DNA from: Oegoconia quadripuncta
Lineage: Eukaryota > Arthropoda > Insecta > Lepidoptera > Autostichidae
Assembly: GCA_949316235.1 (NCBI GenBank)
Contig: OX438754.1
Location: 5,937,501-6,001,500, forward strand
DNA length: 64,000 bases
Direction of reading: 5' to 3'
Translations under genes and position numbers: made by a program
In this document: one piece after another, positions 44,238 through 57,479 of the stretch
Numbering within the stretch: position 1 is the stretch's first letter
Layout of the letters: each line of letters begins with the position of its first letter
Notes under the pieces: generated by a model
The model's input: only the letters and a program-made list of their open reading frames with translations
What the model was told of the DNA's origin: nothing
Databases searched by the model: none

Positions 44238-47200
44238 CTGAAAATTAATATATCGTTAGTAAACTCGTTATCCAACAATTAATTTCTAAGAAACTTTACA
44301 CCAAAAATATTTATAGACTGACGCGATTTCACGGAAATGGACCCGCTGCGACGATACACTGCGACGGGTACATTTCTGTAAATTTCTAACAACTGTAAAC
44401 CGTGGGTATTCTTCAAGCATTAAACTTTTAATGTTGGAACATTTATATTGTAGTATTGACCTCGTCATTGGGGATATAAGTTTTCACGGTAGGTATAGTA
44501 GTTCCAACAAATTTCACAGCGAATCCCATATAAAGTTCCTGGCGCACTGTTCGTAGGTATTAATAATAATATGAACCGTCAAAAATTGGTTAAACAACCG
44601 ATGTCACTAAGGTTCCGTTCTCTATGTCCATCATCAGATCTTCACTAAACGGGATGGAATAAATGGGACCATCCTAACCTTTCAAACAAAAAAAATAATC
44701 ATCAAAATTGACGAGGATATTGCTTAACAAAACATACAAAAACATTAAAAAACAACTTTTGTTAGGACAAAAAAGCTATGATCACCTACCTGTTGTGCTT
44801 GGGTCTCAAAACAAATGGAGATTTCCAGGATGTGAGTATATTAAAGCCAGACATCAATACCCAAAAGTAAGTTCATCATCATATCATCCGAAAGACGTCC
44901 ACTGCTCGATAAAGGCCTCTCCCAAGGATCTCCACAACAAAAGTAAGTTATTGCAAAGTAATTATATGCATACTGCCCAGAGCAGTTAAAGTAAATCCTC
45001 CAATGCAATATACTATGCAAACGTCCAACAGTGGGCTGTTATACAGGCTACTAATGTGATGTGTGTGAAGTCACTACTTTCTATGCCTCAACTTGTATAT
45101 GAAACAGTCTGTATAAAATAGACGAGGTGATTTCGAAAGAGATGCGCTGTGAACAAGGATAGCTTAAAAAAATGTAAAATCTGACTATAGTTAATGAATC
45201 AACTGTTTAATGATAAAGGATATTTATTCAAAGAACAAATTTTAAATTTTAACCTTTACAATTAAAATAAGTAAGACACTACAATCACTAGCTATTCAAA
45301 AATTTAAATTAATTGGACTCTAATACAAAATAGAGATAAAAAAAACGTACCTACATAACATCACGACCTTTATCCCAAATGGGGTGGTCAGAGATATCCC
45401 ATAGATAGATATAGAGATTTACCCCGTCGCTTAATAGATAAATCATATTGCTATTATGTAATCACTTCTGCTGTTACATTACCGCGAACATAATTAAATT
45501 CTCTCAAGTCGCTAATTATATTAAGATAAAAAGATTAAATTCTAAAACCGCAATAACCTAATGCATACGGTACGCATTGTGATAGCAACTAATACCGAAA
45601 ACTAATACTAGTTAAAAATAATTCATTGCATTGGATTTCAAAATGGCATCTTGAAAAATAAAACATTAATGTGTGAAATATGATACAAACATAATTAGTT
45701 ACAATTTAACAATATCGTAACATTGGAAATATTGGGGCATGCGTGTTATGGCATACCCGTTACGTATATTAAATTATACTATGTAATGAAGAAATTATAG
45801 CAGATAAACACTAATCTAATAAACCCTACTTATAATGTGTATAAAAAACAGTTAATATACCTTAGTACTAAATCGCATAACTACTATAAGATTTAAACTT
45901 TGAACATTACAATATGGTACTAATACTCGTACAAGTTTGTAAATATTGGGTCTTTACCTATGAAATTGGAGATTTTTTTCTTCGTTAATCATATGTACCA
46001 ATTCCTATGATTTTCAAAGTTATATCCAAATTTCTTTTTTATTTGGAAAATGGAATATTATTTCAAGGTTTCACATGAAATGTTTTTTTAATTTCTGGGC
46101 TAAATCACATAATAAAAAAAATTTGAACAGAGCTCTTTTCATGTGCTTCCCGTAAATTTCTTAGATTCGCTGAAACTTTTATAAAGCGGTTGCTTTTAAA
46201 AATTAACGCTGCCTATACTTAACTTAATGTTATCCGATAATACACACAAAGTTTAGCTAAATTTGGATTTGCCGTTCCCAAAAAAAAATCTAAAATGTTT
46301 GTATGGAGAAAACAGTCTTAATTAAATTCTTCATACAACACGCCAATTTTATAGGTAAGGACCTAATGCAAAAACGTCTAACACAAAATGTAAGAACTTA
46401 TTAACATTTAGATCTACAGGTACTTACATTATACATAGGAACTGACGTAATTATGTCGTAGGCAGAATGTTAAATTGGCCATTCAATTATTCAAAGTCAA
46501 ATTCAATTATTCATGCTCTCGGTGAAATTTTTCATAAATAGAAGGTAGTGATCGATTTTTTGAAAATCGTTTTTCTTTTTTTGTATGATTGACTGGATTC
46601 GTGTTGGACCACATATAGTTATATACCACACCAGTTATAACAGTATATACATATTACCTAATACAACCTTAGGATCTTCAAAAGCAGAGAGAATAGGCAT
46701 TTACTGGGATCGCGTGCTTCATCTCGTCAGGTGCGATTGTGGTCAAACGCGTATCCAGACAATCATAAAAAATCAATCAATCAAATCAAATACGCTTTAT
46801 TGTTTGAATAAGGAAGGTACATTTAAATATCTTATAGAAACTACAAATTAGGCGGCCTTATCGCTAACAGCGATCTCTTCCAGGCAAACCTATCATCACG
46901 GAATTCAATACAAGTATTTAAGTGGGTTAGCACAAATAATTTCTTAATTCCCCTTAATTAATAATTAATAATTAAAAAAATATTCCCCGATGCAATGAAA
47001 TTCACGTAATTTTAATCTAATAGTTTATTATAAGTAAATACCTACACTATATCTAAAGCAAGCTACCGATTTGTTAGAAAACATTTTTATTCTATCACTG
47101 ATAGGTACTGTATGTATGTGCAAAAAAAAATAACTTTAACATTATAGGAAGTGAATTCGCTTACTGGACTACAAAGTTTTCCTAAATGGTGAAAATATCC

Positions 47201-48399
47201 GCCATACGTAACGATCCGTCTAGGCATTCAATTGAACGGCTAATTTGACAATACTACGACATGTGCATTGGATTTTTTTCAAGTAGGCAATAATTCTTGG
47301 CCAAATGAAATAGAAATGAATTTTGTTACGCGATATTGTTTATATTCAAGAACTTGTCACACCAATCTTATCCAAGTCTACGATGAATTATTTACTGGGA
47401 TTGCGTGTCTCATCATCGACTACATCGTCGCTTTCCACCAGGTGAGATAGTAGTCGAACGTGCCTCCAGCCCATCAAAAATAACCCTTCACGTAGTCGGG
47501 TAAAAAAAGTAAAATCGAAGCAGTTCGACTCCGATTTACATTGTCATGGCTTCATATTTGTATAAATTAAGAAAAGGAATAACGATACGCACAGCATATC
47601 CATTTCGTGAGCTGAGTGAGTTTTGCAACTTTTGAATTTTAGTTACTATGGTCATTTTACAACTTTGGACATTACTCCCTGGAAGGGTAACATGGAACAT
47701 GTAACGTATCAGCATGGGTAGCATGACCACACGCGGTATAGTTTATCACAGGTTATATCGCGCGCATCTGTCAAAATGCTGCTGTACGACTGTTATGTTG
47801 CTTATTTTGACAGATGACCGCAATAAAATGTGTGATAAAGTATATCATGCTGCTGGTAACTAATGTAATACAGACGAAATAAATGGGAACACGAAACGTA
47901 ATACAAATTTCGACGCGATCCACAGTGACGAGTATTGCGAATGTTAATACATAATTATCACTTTACGCAAATTGTGCTCAGTAGAGAAACCTATCGGTCT
48001 ATACTGAAAGCAGTGGCGGTACCTTGATATAAGCCTAAAAGCCCGGCATGCCTTTGCCGTAATAAAATACACAATCAGGAATATCAACTTCAAACTTATT
48101 GATCTTGACATACTAATTACATGTGATCCTCCAGATTGAACAGAAAACAGGCAACAAGATATATTTAACTTCATTAACTGCGTAAAACCACAAATCGTTC
48201 ATCCATCATGTTTCGGGGTTGCCCTGAAAGCGGCCCGGACAAGCTTGACGACCGGAGCCGCATTAGTGTGACGTCACAAAGCATCGCACCGCGTCCGCTT
48301 ACCGCGCCAGATGTCCATGTAGATTATTAGTATGACAAAAAGAAAAACGTTAAATACAAAAATATGTAGATCGAAGATCTTGACACTTGACTTTGCTAA
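44238..48399. other. Long gap, repeats only
   Basis: Contains SINE-like debris at 44860-45060 (CGAAAGACGTCCACTGCTCG, CCAACAGTGGGCTGTTATAC), MITE copy 4 at 45956-46366, and retroelement tails near 46570-46770. Frames at 44708-44989 (+) and 46585-46851 (+) run through such debris; frames 47268-47450 (+), 47536-47730 (-) and 47944-48174 (-) are not recognised. No finger was found on either strand, so this is the longest exon-free stretch in the window (4.2 kb). Confidence 0.4.
45956..46366 (+). mobile_element. TA-flanked MITE, copy 4
   Basis: TTGGGTCTTTACCTATGAAA follows TA, and ATAGGTAAGGACCTAA ends it before TG (one flank mutated). About 411 bases, closely similar to copies 1 and 3. Confidence 0.85.
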
Positions 48400-48587
48400 T
48401 CAATGGTTGTGTTTCCCAAGAGTCTTCACTATGACGTTATCCACAGTGGTGATGGCCGCAGTACACCCTGCCTTCTTTTTGATGCAGGTCCAGCGCACCT
48501 TCGCACCCCAGCAGGCATGTTTGTTGAACCGCCATTCACCGATCTGTACCACCAGGTTCCCACGTTGAGATAAACCGAATTTGGGTT
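48400..48587 (-). CDS. mod(mdg4): FLYWCH finger exon, RGN group
   Basis: The acceptor ATTTTTCCAG is followed by AA and 61 codons to TGA. It reads PKFGLSQRGNLVVQIGEWRF, NKHACWGAKVRWTCIKKKAG with CTAAITT (C-x6-C), and ends GKHNH. A tryptophan replaces the tyrosine of the GYRF motif. No long ATG-started minus frame covers it. Confidence 0.9.
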
Positions 48588-49655
48588 CTGGAAAAATTTA
48601 CTATGGTCAATAACTATTGATGACTGTCTTCATCTATTATCATTGCGATAGCACGTTTTTCCTGGTCTGCGGTATTGCAAAAGAAAATATCGATAACTAG
48701 CTTTCCGGCCGCGGCTTCGCCCACACGGATTTACTTTTTCGCCGACTCTTGTCAAATCTTATCTTAAGGATTAGCCTGTGTACCTCTCCAGGTTACCTCT
48801 ACTAAATTTCAGTACGGTTGAAAGGTTTAGTCGTGAAAAGGTAACAAACAGACAAACACACTTGCATTTCTTTTTGAATACCTATTGCTGAGCGGTTCAT
48901 CAATTAAGTCTATTCTTGTTTGCATGTCCCCACTGTTGGGGCTCAGCCACTTCTCACAGAGAGAGGGCATCCGTAATCCACCACGCGGGACCAGTGCGGA
49001 TTGGTAAATTTGTGTCAGACTATACTATATATTATACTATAATAGTAGCCACCTGACCGTCGTGTTTTTAAGCCGCTGTAGGCCTCCGACTTGTCTTAAC
49101 AATTTAACGTGCCCTCCGAAGCACGGAAGCACTCGTATTAAAATATCACTACCGCGCCATATATTGCTTAACTTCACTAATCGAAAAGGATTAGCAAATG
49201 CGACTGCTTCTTGCTGCTTTCTCGCTTGGTACCTAAATCAAATTGAACCATGCGTGGGGATGGGAGAGTCTTAATTGTATATGTATAGGTTGTTGATGTA
49301 GTGATGTTAGTAAAGGACACTGGTAGAATGAAACATAAAATATATGATCGTAGTTTATTGAATTCATAGTTAAAATACTTAAAATAGTTTAGTTAAATCT
49401 AAAAAGTGTCAAAAACACTTAAACTTAAGCACATTTCATTTATTTAATAGAAACTTCATTCAGGGGAATTATCGCACTCTTAAATGTAGGTAGGTATACC
49501 TACACCAACAATGAAATCATGACTATGACTAATTATAACTACTACAATATCCACATACCGATTGACATCAGCTCTAAGCTAGTTCTAAGCTCAACTTGAC
49601 AAAAACAGATTGTGACTCTCAAGCTACGAGCACTGAAAATTGTTTCTTGTAACGC

Positions 49656-49810
49656 TTAGGCCCGTCTTTCAGAATATTGCTCAAGCGTAGATCGGCCTTT
49701 GAGCATTGTTAGAAAGAGATTCCGCTATGCAAGTTACATAGAGCTGTCCCTTTTTAACTGTCCTCAAGCGGAGATCTCTGCTTGAGTAACCTTCCGTAAT
49801 ACGGGCCTTA
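49656..49810. mobile_element. Palindromic MITE, uninterrupted copy
   Basis: TTAGGCCCGTCTTTCAGAAT at one end and, inverted, TAAGGCCCGTATTACGGAAG at the other. The interior AAGCGGAGATCTCTGCTTGA matches the right part of the split copy at 2441-2852. Confidence 0.7.
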
Positions 49811-50456
49811 GAGGAACAGTAGAGCTTCTGTAAATCCGATAATCAACTAACGACATTTCTTTACAATGCTAGAACTGATGTAAGACGTCGCTACAAAGCC
49901 TTGAAGTATATTTTCGCGAACAAAAAAATCGGTCACCTATTGTTTAGCCCACAAACGACGGTTATTCAAATAACGAAAGAACACTCTTAAACAAAACGAA
50001 ATTTCCTCTTGAACAAAAATTTTCCAGAGAAAATCTAAATTGCTCCAAGTGTGATGCTTAATTCATTAACCGTATTCAAAAAACGACGTTCTCAATTCAG
50101 CCGTTTGTATGTTTTTTGAAATAATATCATATTACGGCTAGAAACGTGTAATCACAATTTTTTTTTTATTCATTAATTTTGCTCTTATTTCTAAATGACG
50201 AATACTACTACCTATTACCTACACATGGGTTATGTGTATGACAAATAGGATTAAATAGGAACATTAGGATAACACCTAATCAAATCTAGCTTACACATCT
50301 AAAGTACATCTATGAAACTATTCTCAACTCCGCATCACATGAAACAAGGAACTTAAAACTTACACCTAGGCAAGACTTACATGATATTTTTAACCAGAAG
50401 CGAACTTCTTAAGACAAGTACAAGCGTATAGCGATCCCGCTCTCGTACGCCAAAGT

Positions 50457-50690
50457 ATCATCATCATCAGTCCGTAAACATTCGTATATGAGGGAGAGCA
50501 TTGGGGACTTCACCTGCCTTAGAATTTTTATTTCTCAGGCATACAGGTTTCACGATGTTTTCCTTCACCGTTTAAGAACAGTCGGATAAATGCACATAAG
50601 TAATTATATTAAATTAATGACCCGCCTGGGAATCGAACTCGGATCTCCCAAATTGGGAGACCGCGTCTTAACCACTGAGCCACCGACGCC
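50457..50690 (-). mobile_element. SINE family 3 copy
   Basis: In minus orientation it has the head GGCGTCGGTGGCTCAGTGGT, TTAAGACGCGGTCTCCCAAT and the B box GAGTTCGATTCCC. The body is shortened: the block naming the ACTATGGCCC sequence is missing. Confidence 0.7.
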
Positions 50691-50818
50691 AAGTATGAAA
50701 AGTTCAGGGTGCGATAACATATCTATGTTATCGAACCTCTGACAATCATCATCTGAGAAGTACCGCGATCGAGAAAGGAAAGCCAAGCTTTTCTTCCCGG
50801 ACCATCACGAAAATTGGC

Positions 50819-51022
50819 ATGACCGACTGGTTTAGCCAAGGGTGGAACAGAAATGACGGGAACGCGTTTCACCTGGACAATGGTTTCCAGCACTGCGACG
50901 ATCCCAAGTGCAAATGCTCTCCAGATGCCGACCTGACCATACAGCAGGTCCTGAATAATTACCCGATTCACGGTAAGAGAAGGTTGCAGCTCGAAGTCGG
51001 TGAACAAGTAACTTCAAACTGA
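50819..51022 (+). other. Unidentified plus-strand frame with coding character
   Basis: The 67-codon frame reads MTDWFSQGWNRNDGNAFHLD, then NGFQHCDDPKCKCSPDADLT and IQQVLNNYPIHG. It has balanced amino-acid use and higher GC than its flanks. A second frame just before it (50755-50838: EKYRDRERKAKLFFPDHHEN) also looks coding and ends at a stop where the first begins, as if one base had been lost or gained. I cannot name the family; a frameshifted remnant of a mobile or captured gene is the likeliest reading. A GGTAAGAG near 50972 could be a donor site. Confidence 0.35.
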
Positions 51023-51967
51023 AGAATAACCAGACAGTTACAAGTCCAGGATACATATTTGCTAAGTATAGTATCGGCATCATGAAGGCAGAAAGCAATG
51101 AAAGGATAAATATATATAAATATAAGTACACAATTTACATAAATAAAATTGTAAGTAAGATAGTAATAGTACACAATTAAACTTAGATAATTGGTGTATA
51201 AGTGTCGGAAATATTAATTTATTTAAACAAATTTAAATTAAATAAATGAAACAAAAATTGCACAAAAACTGACTAAGAAACAGTAAAATGCCGGGATAAT
51301 AATAAATACAAACACGGAGAGAAAAGAAAACACACAAATAATAATAAAGAAATGAGGCCCCCAAAAATTAATACAACAGAAAATAAAGTTAGGTATAAAA
51401 AAAATAACAGAGGTCGCGTAAATCCAAAAGTCACTTGGTGTGCTGTCGACAAAAAAACCTAATTTAAACGCGTAGGCATAATATTACTTTAAACTTAATA
51501 ACTAAGGTACCGTAGATTTTATTTAGAAGACATTGATTAATATTTGTCTAAACTACCTACAGGCATACGTATAAAGATGAGCACAACAAAACTACAGACT
51601 AAAATACAGGATTATTATATAAATTGTTCAATAAAATAATATGAAATAAGTTCATTGCCATAAACACGATATTAGTATATATATATAGTATATAGCAAGA
51701 GTCGTAGTGTCTCCACTTATAAAACCGTGCTTAATACATCCCTATTCCGTACACTCCAACTAAAGATCTGCCTGGCAGTTCGCACTCGTACAAGCGCAAC
51801 CAACCTATATGAAAACATCGCGCGTTTATGAGGCTACGTGCCTACGAATGATGTCAGCCAACTCCACATATCTCCCTTATTTTTTATCTATCTCCATCTA
51901 TTTCACCTTTAATTTCGAAAGACTATTTGATAAATTTGTCCGCTGTCGCCCCAGTAGTCGTGCATTT

Positions 51968-52206
51968 CTAGTGGTTGTGCCAGCCAATGAGCTTCATAAG
52001 CCGGTTATCCACAGTGACAGCCAGGCAACGGCAGCCAGCCGACTTCTTTGACGCACACTCCCACCAAGTCTTCGCTCGCCGAGTCAGCTTCTTTACGAAC
52101 CGATAATTGCCCCACGATATGAACGGATTGCCGAATCTGGTCATTTCAAATTTTAGTTGAGATGAATTCGCTGATGCAGGAACTGGAGTAGTTGATTCAG
52201 TTTTCA
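51968..52206 (-). CDS. mod(mdg4): FLYWCH finger exon, WWEC group, copy 1
   Basis: The acceptor TTTATTTGCAG is followed by TG and 78 codons to TAG. About 15 serine/threonine/proline-rich residues (KTESTTPVPASANSS) precede QLKFEMTRFGNPFISWGNYR. Then come RAKTWWECASKKSAGCRCLA (C-x7-C-x-C) and GWHNH. The WWEC core and the LMKLIGWHNH end are shared with 54723 and 58449. Confidence 0.92.
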
Positions 52207-52599
52207 CTGCAAATAAAACACAATTAATTAATACTCTATTAGATAACTTCACTTATCATAATATTTATTCCTTATTATTTTATTAAGATTAAATATTTCT
52301 ATACCACGATGTAAATTTGAGAAATAAAACTCAAAAGATTTATTATAACATTTATTCGTTATTAAAGCAATATTGTTAAAATAGATTAATAGAAAAGATG
52401 ATTATCATAAGACAGTAAACTAATTATTTATAAAAGAATGACGCCCAAATTTCGCACTAAGAACTACCATTAAAATTTTTGTTTTTTTCCTATTCCATAC
52501 ATATAATAAATTTATACCTACTTAATAGATTCATTTTATAAGATAGCTAAAATTAAAATACTTGATTACATTCACAAATTAGATAAACAATATTACAAT

Positions 52600-52890
52600 C
52601 GACAGCACGACGACCGTAAGACTGCCCGCCCACGTCCGACAATCGGTGACCGATTTTTTGTACGAGAAAATTGGAACGTATTTATTAACAATATTCCAAC
52701 GTTCACGTCCTATATAAAGTCGGTTCTAATATCAGTGATAAAAGTATTGACGAAAAAATCGGCCCGATTATCGATCCTACATAATGTCTGTCGTGGGCGG
52801 GCACCCTAGCACTACCAATGTAAGCTGACCGCGCGACGCTATCAGAGATATGAACACCGCGAGATCCGCTTATAGATACTAGAAGTGACA
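52600..52890. mobile_element. Small element split by a palindromic MITE
   Basis: Outer parts (CGACAGCACGACGACCGTAA and CACTACCAATGTAAGCTGAC...CGCGAGATCCGCTTATA) match the elements at 31626-31755 and 55250-55352. The inner part, about 52623-52802, has inverted ends GCCCGCCCACG / CGTGGGCGGGC and a shared CCGATTTTTT block, so it is a MITE inserted later. Confidence 0.5.
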
Positions 52891-53394
52891 TTCGCCGTGC
52901 AGCCGCGTGTACTTAATACTAAAATTTTCTAAATTGGGTAAATCAATAAATTACACCACAAAATCCAATAATTTTTAAATAAAGTTTACTGATTTTATAT
53001 CAAAAACGAATTTCATTACGGATTTCTAGAAATCTACATCTATAGTTATAAATTTAATATCTAAAACAATAACTAAGTTCATGGTCCGACGTTAGCCTGA
53101 GTCTCCATACAAACGTCCATACAAGAACAATCATAATAAATTGACCCGGCAAAAATTGCCAAAACAACCGACTTCGGAGCCCAGTAACAATCATTTTGTC
53201 ATAATTACATAGTTGCATATTTGGGTCTATTTCTTGAGTGTAACATCAGAAAACAATCCCCACAATCGGTTAACAATTGACGAAAATGTAATAAATAAAT
53301 TAATAATGACGTCCTCTAACGATGACGGTTAAAAAAAAATGTATGGATTATCCAAATATCTAAGTTTAGGCTTGGATTTTTATAAAAAGAGTAA

Positions 53395-53626
53395 TAATAA
53401 TAATAAATGTCCTTGGACATACACACAGCGCCACCTAGTTCCACTTTAAGCAACTATAAGGCTTGTGTTGTGGATACCAGATGGTTGATATAACATATAA
53501 ATACATTTTTTTTGTAAATAAATACTTATTATAAATGAAAACATCCATAACTAGGATACACGTGTTCGTATTCATCATACAAACATATGCCCCTTGCGGG
53601 ATTCGAACCCGCGACCTTTTGGTATT
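53395..53626 (-). mobile_element. SINE family 1, head truncated
   Basis: In minus orientation the B box GGGTTCGAATCCCGC and body are present; the A-box side of the head (GGTGTAGTGG) is missing. Confidence 0.7.
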
Positions 53627-54029
53627 AATATTTTTAAGAGTTTATTATTATTTTTGAAACCACTTACAAACTTTAAAGGTCCAGAGACAAAAATATTTCG
53701 ATTGTTTATCATATACGAATGCGAACAGACTAACGTTTGTATGGAGATTTGAGCTTACGTCGAAACCCCTTAAGTCTTACAACACATACTCATAATTTAT
53801 TATTTAAAAATTATCAAAGAAATTTTGCTCCTCGTCTCCAAAACTATTCTATAAAAGGGACTGTATTGTTTGTCCGTTGGTCATAATTAACCCATTCAAT
53901 GCCATTTAGACAGACACAATTGAAAATTCACTGTTCACCAAGTACACCTATACTCGAAGTTGGTGGTCAAGTGTGGTTAACCCAAATCATTAATCATAAA
54001 GAAATTGGTGCAACAACCCAATTTACACA

Positions 54030-54411
54030 TTATTTTGTACTTCTTCTTCTTCTTTTCGTGTCGAGGCAAGTTTCAAATTTTACTGGACCACAACTTAGCC
54101 ACTCTAACAGCACTGTCTGTGGCGTTAAGGAGGTCGTCAAAGGTGCAGCTGTCAGGACACGCGGGGCAAGACAGTACGTGATCCATTGTCTGTGGGGAGA
54201 CTCCATACCCGCATCGATCACTCCCGCCATCGGAGAAGCCCCACTTGCACAGATTATCTTTGCTACGGCCAACCTGAGTTCGAAGCCGATTTAAGGATTT
54301 CCATGTTGGCCATGGCAAATCGTGTCCAGGAGGAAGAGACTCCTTGAGCGGGAGGAACGACGCAAGAGAGTATCTTTGCCGCCACAGGCTGCAGCCAGCA
54401 TCCGAAGCCAC
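54030..54411 (-). pseudogene. LINE C-terminal zinc-knuckle fragment
   Basis: The minus frame 54073-54411 reads SLNRLRTQVGRSKDNLCKWG, then DRCGYGVSPQTMDHVLSCPA and CPDSCTF. This is the cysteine/histidine-rich C-terminus of R1/Jockey-type retroelement proteins (N-R-L-R-T-x-x-G-R, C-x-C-G, Q-T-M-x-H-x-L-x-C-P). The rest of the polyprotein is absent. Confidence 0.75.
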
Positions 54412-54722
54412 ACCTTGTACGGGAGCAACGCACTTTAAAAAGTTATTACGACTCTGGAGTGGAGATATTTTGTACTAGTATAGCATCCATGACTTCATCC
54501 GCGTGGATTTCGTATATGATAGTAATACTTCTATTTATCCGGTATAGATATAAAAGTATACTAAGTCCTATTTCAGAGCCTATTCCAAACTACCTATCCA
54601 ATTCCGATAATGTTCGCCGTGATTGAGCAACAAACTTTCATTTGTAATAGTAGTCCAACTACGTTTGACTTGTGCTGCTCTTTGTCAGCTGTCTTTGTTA
54701 TAACGATCACCCTGTTGTAGCT

Positions 54723-54925
54723 TTAATGGTTGTGCCAACCAATAAGTTTCATGAGCCGGCTATCGACAGTGACGGCCATACAGCGACAGCCGGCAGTTTT
54801 CTTCGCCGCGCACTCCCACCAAGTTTTCGCGCGACGCGTTAGTTTCTTCACGAATTTGTATTTGCCCCACACAATGGCCGGGTTTCCGAACCTCGTTGTC
54901 ACAAACTTTAGCTGTTGCGAGATTC
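54723..54925 (-). CDS. mod(mdg4): FLYWCH finger exon, WWEC group, copy 2
   Basis: The acceptor TTAATTTTCAG is followed by GA and 66 codons to TAA. It reads QLKFVTTRFGNPAIVWGKYK, then RAKTWWECAAKKTAGCRCMA (C-x7-C-x-C) and GWHNH. It lacks the S/T/P-rich lead of 51968-52206. The plus frame 54730-54936 is its antisense shadow. Confidence 0.92.
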
Positions 54926-56428
54926 CTGAAAATTAACGTTTAAATAGAAACTTACCTGATAATGAATTACCTGGTCTTTCTTAACATAATTCTTATACCA
55001 CTAATATATAATAGATGCCGTGTAGTTTCACAGAAAGGAAGATGATTAACCGATTTTTTCCTGTATGTGCATAAACATCTGGGGCAAAACCTCATTTGAA
55101 ATGCAATATACATCGTACCTTTGTCCAGCAGTGATCTTATCTGGGCTGTTGACGATCATAATGACTTCAATGTAGGTAGGAAGCACTAAAGAGGCAACAA
55201 AGTAGAGAACTTTTCTACTAACAAGTAATCAGTACTGTGTATATATGCGGCCGCGTCCTCCAGTATAAGCAGGCCTCGCTGGGCTCAAATTCCAGGTAGC
55301 GTCACGCGGCCAACTTACACTAGTACTGTTACGTTCGTCTTGCCGTCGACTGTACATACATAATGATCTTGTTGATGGACATAATAAAGTTTATAATAAA
55401 ATTTAATTGGAAGTGAAATGTTTATTCATAATTAAAATAACTAATACAGTTTCAACACTATAGGTAGCAAACAGTAATTAAAATATTACAAATACGTTAC
55501 AAAACACGCACCAACACATACTAACACACATTATAAAAAGATTTGTTAAAGTAGACAGCTAGGTCCTTGGTTACAATATATAAAATTCATCTCCTGCCTA
55601 CCATGAGTGTAAATGTCATAACATAGTCTATATTAAGAATCAAAATTGACAGAGTATCGACTTTGAAAATTCTTCGAAATCAAACTTTTTTTATGATTAA
55701 CTGGATACGCGTTTGACCACAATCTCACCTGATGGGAAGTGACGATGTGGCCGAAGATGAAGCACGCGATCTCAGTAGATGCGTATTCACCCACATTGCT
55801 ATTGATGTAAAGATAAACATTGGAAATCGAATTTCAGAAACTATTGTTCTCATTTACATTTTTTAAACTAATAACACATAATTTTAAAAACTTGGCGAAT
55901 TTTACGGTGAAGGCGCGAAATTCAAATATATTCTTATTAGCGCAAATCTTGAACTATTGTTTGTGTTCTGTGCGATGTTTAATATACTATAGAAAATCCT
56001 AGGTCATATTTACGCTTAGCGCGAAATTATATTTCAGGTAGCTTTTGTGTTAAAATAAGCTGAAAATGCGAAAAATATAAAGAAAAATCGCACCACAATC
56101 ACCGAAACGAATCACTTTACCTATGACTAATAGTTTCACAGGCTATGACTAAATTAGTGAATTAGCAATATTAATTATGGCACGCCATATATAGGAGTAG
56201 ATAAAATCTATCTTACCTTTTTATTAATCTTTTTTTTTATTTTTCTTTTTATATAAGAAACGGTACATCCGTTTCTTATATTACTATAAAACACTCTACA
56301 ACCTCAATATATAATTTTAAATATTAATAATGACTCCCTAATATATGCTCATATGTATATTTATTTGCCTTGTTGGTAATGGTGTAAATCAGAGCTTCCC
56401 ATAAGATGTTTTTATAACTTTGGAAATA

Positions 56429-56841
56429 TTAGGTCCTTACCTATGAAATTGGCGTTTTGTATGAAGAAGATGTTTTCTCCATACAAACATTTTGGATTTT
56501 TTTTTTTGGGAACGGCAAATCCAATTTTTGCTAAACTTTGTGTGTATTATTGGATAACATTAAGTTAAGTATAGGCAGCGCTAATTTTTAAAAGTAACCG
56601 CTTTATAAAAGTTTCAGCGAATCTAAGAAATGATTATGGGAAGCACATGAAAAGAGCTCTGTTCATATTTTTTTTATTATGTGATTTAGCCCAGAAATTA
56701 AAAAATGTGTAATGTAAAACCTTGAAATAATATTCTATTTTCCAAATAAAAAACAAATTTGGATATAGCTTGGAAAATCGCAGGAATTGGTACTTATGAT
56801 TAACGAAGAAAAAAACTCCAATTTCATAGGTAAAGACCCAA
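56429..56841 (-). mobile_element. TA-flanked MITE, copy 5
   Basis: The only copy in minus orientation. The plus strand starts TTAGGTCCTTACCTATGAAA after TA and ends CATAGGTAAAGACCCAA before TA. The frame 56634-56861 lies inside. Confidence 0.88.
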
Positions 56842-57479
56842 TATTTATTTTTTGATTTCATTCAATTTGAATCCCTTACAATCCGTACTATAAATTTTGG
56901 TAATGTCTGCCTTGCCTTCTCACAGTTGCAGCAAGGATTGTAATGCCTTCACACATTACAATCCTTGCTGCAACTTATACCTGCGTACAGCTTCAGTGAA
57001 TACGAGGAGAGATTGAACCACATTCAAATAGAACCCGCAGTTTGTTGAAAGAACTGGCTATCTTATGTAAAGATTTTTTTATTATTATTACAGCAATTCC
57101 TTATTTACTACAACAATTCCTTGTTTAAGCAATAAAACGTATGTGATTTATTGATGTAGCTGGTTTGGCGGATACTCAATCTTCCACCAAAACGAGCACA
57201 TACGAGGATCAAACCCGTTTCTATTACCTGACATTATTTATATTAGAAGTCGCACGTGTGCAATACTTTCTATGCTTTACTATGAATGTATTATACACAT
57301 AAACCTTCCGGAAGAAATTATCTAAATAATAATGATAACCGTATCAAAATCCAATGCGTGATTTAGAACACCTAAGCGCACAGACAGACGCGGAGAGGGG
57401 CATAGTTATATACTATTTAGAGATTAGAGAAAAGACGCCAAGAATTATAGGAGGCGTAGCTAATCAAACAGATGCTTAC

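Larger units (their letters stand above)
48588..51967. other. Long gap with repeats and an orphan frame
   Basis: Bases 48690-48880 are a dispersed retroelement-like segment (GGCCGCGGCTTCGCCCACAC...). Intact palindromic MITE at 49656-49810. SINE family 3 copy at 50457-50690. Orphan plus-strand frame at 50819-51022. Bases 51030-51720 are A-rich, with nothing recognised. Confidence 0.4.
52207..54722. other. Gap with nested MITE, SINE and LINE debris
   Basis: Contains a nested element at 52600-52890, a SINE family 1 copy at 53395-53626 and a LINE fragment at 54030-54411. The frame 53899-54294 (+) is the shadow of the LINE piece. Confidence 0.45.

Noticed and set aside
53899..54294. 131-codon plus-strand frame
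   Set aside because: Opposite strand of a LINE zinc-knuckle fragment, which has recognisable motifs on the minus strand.
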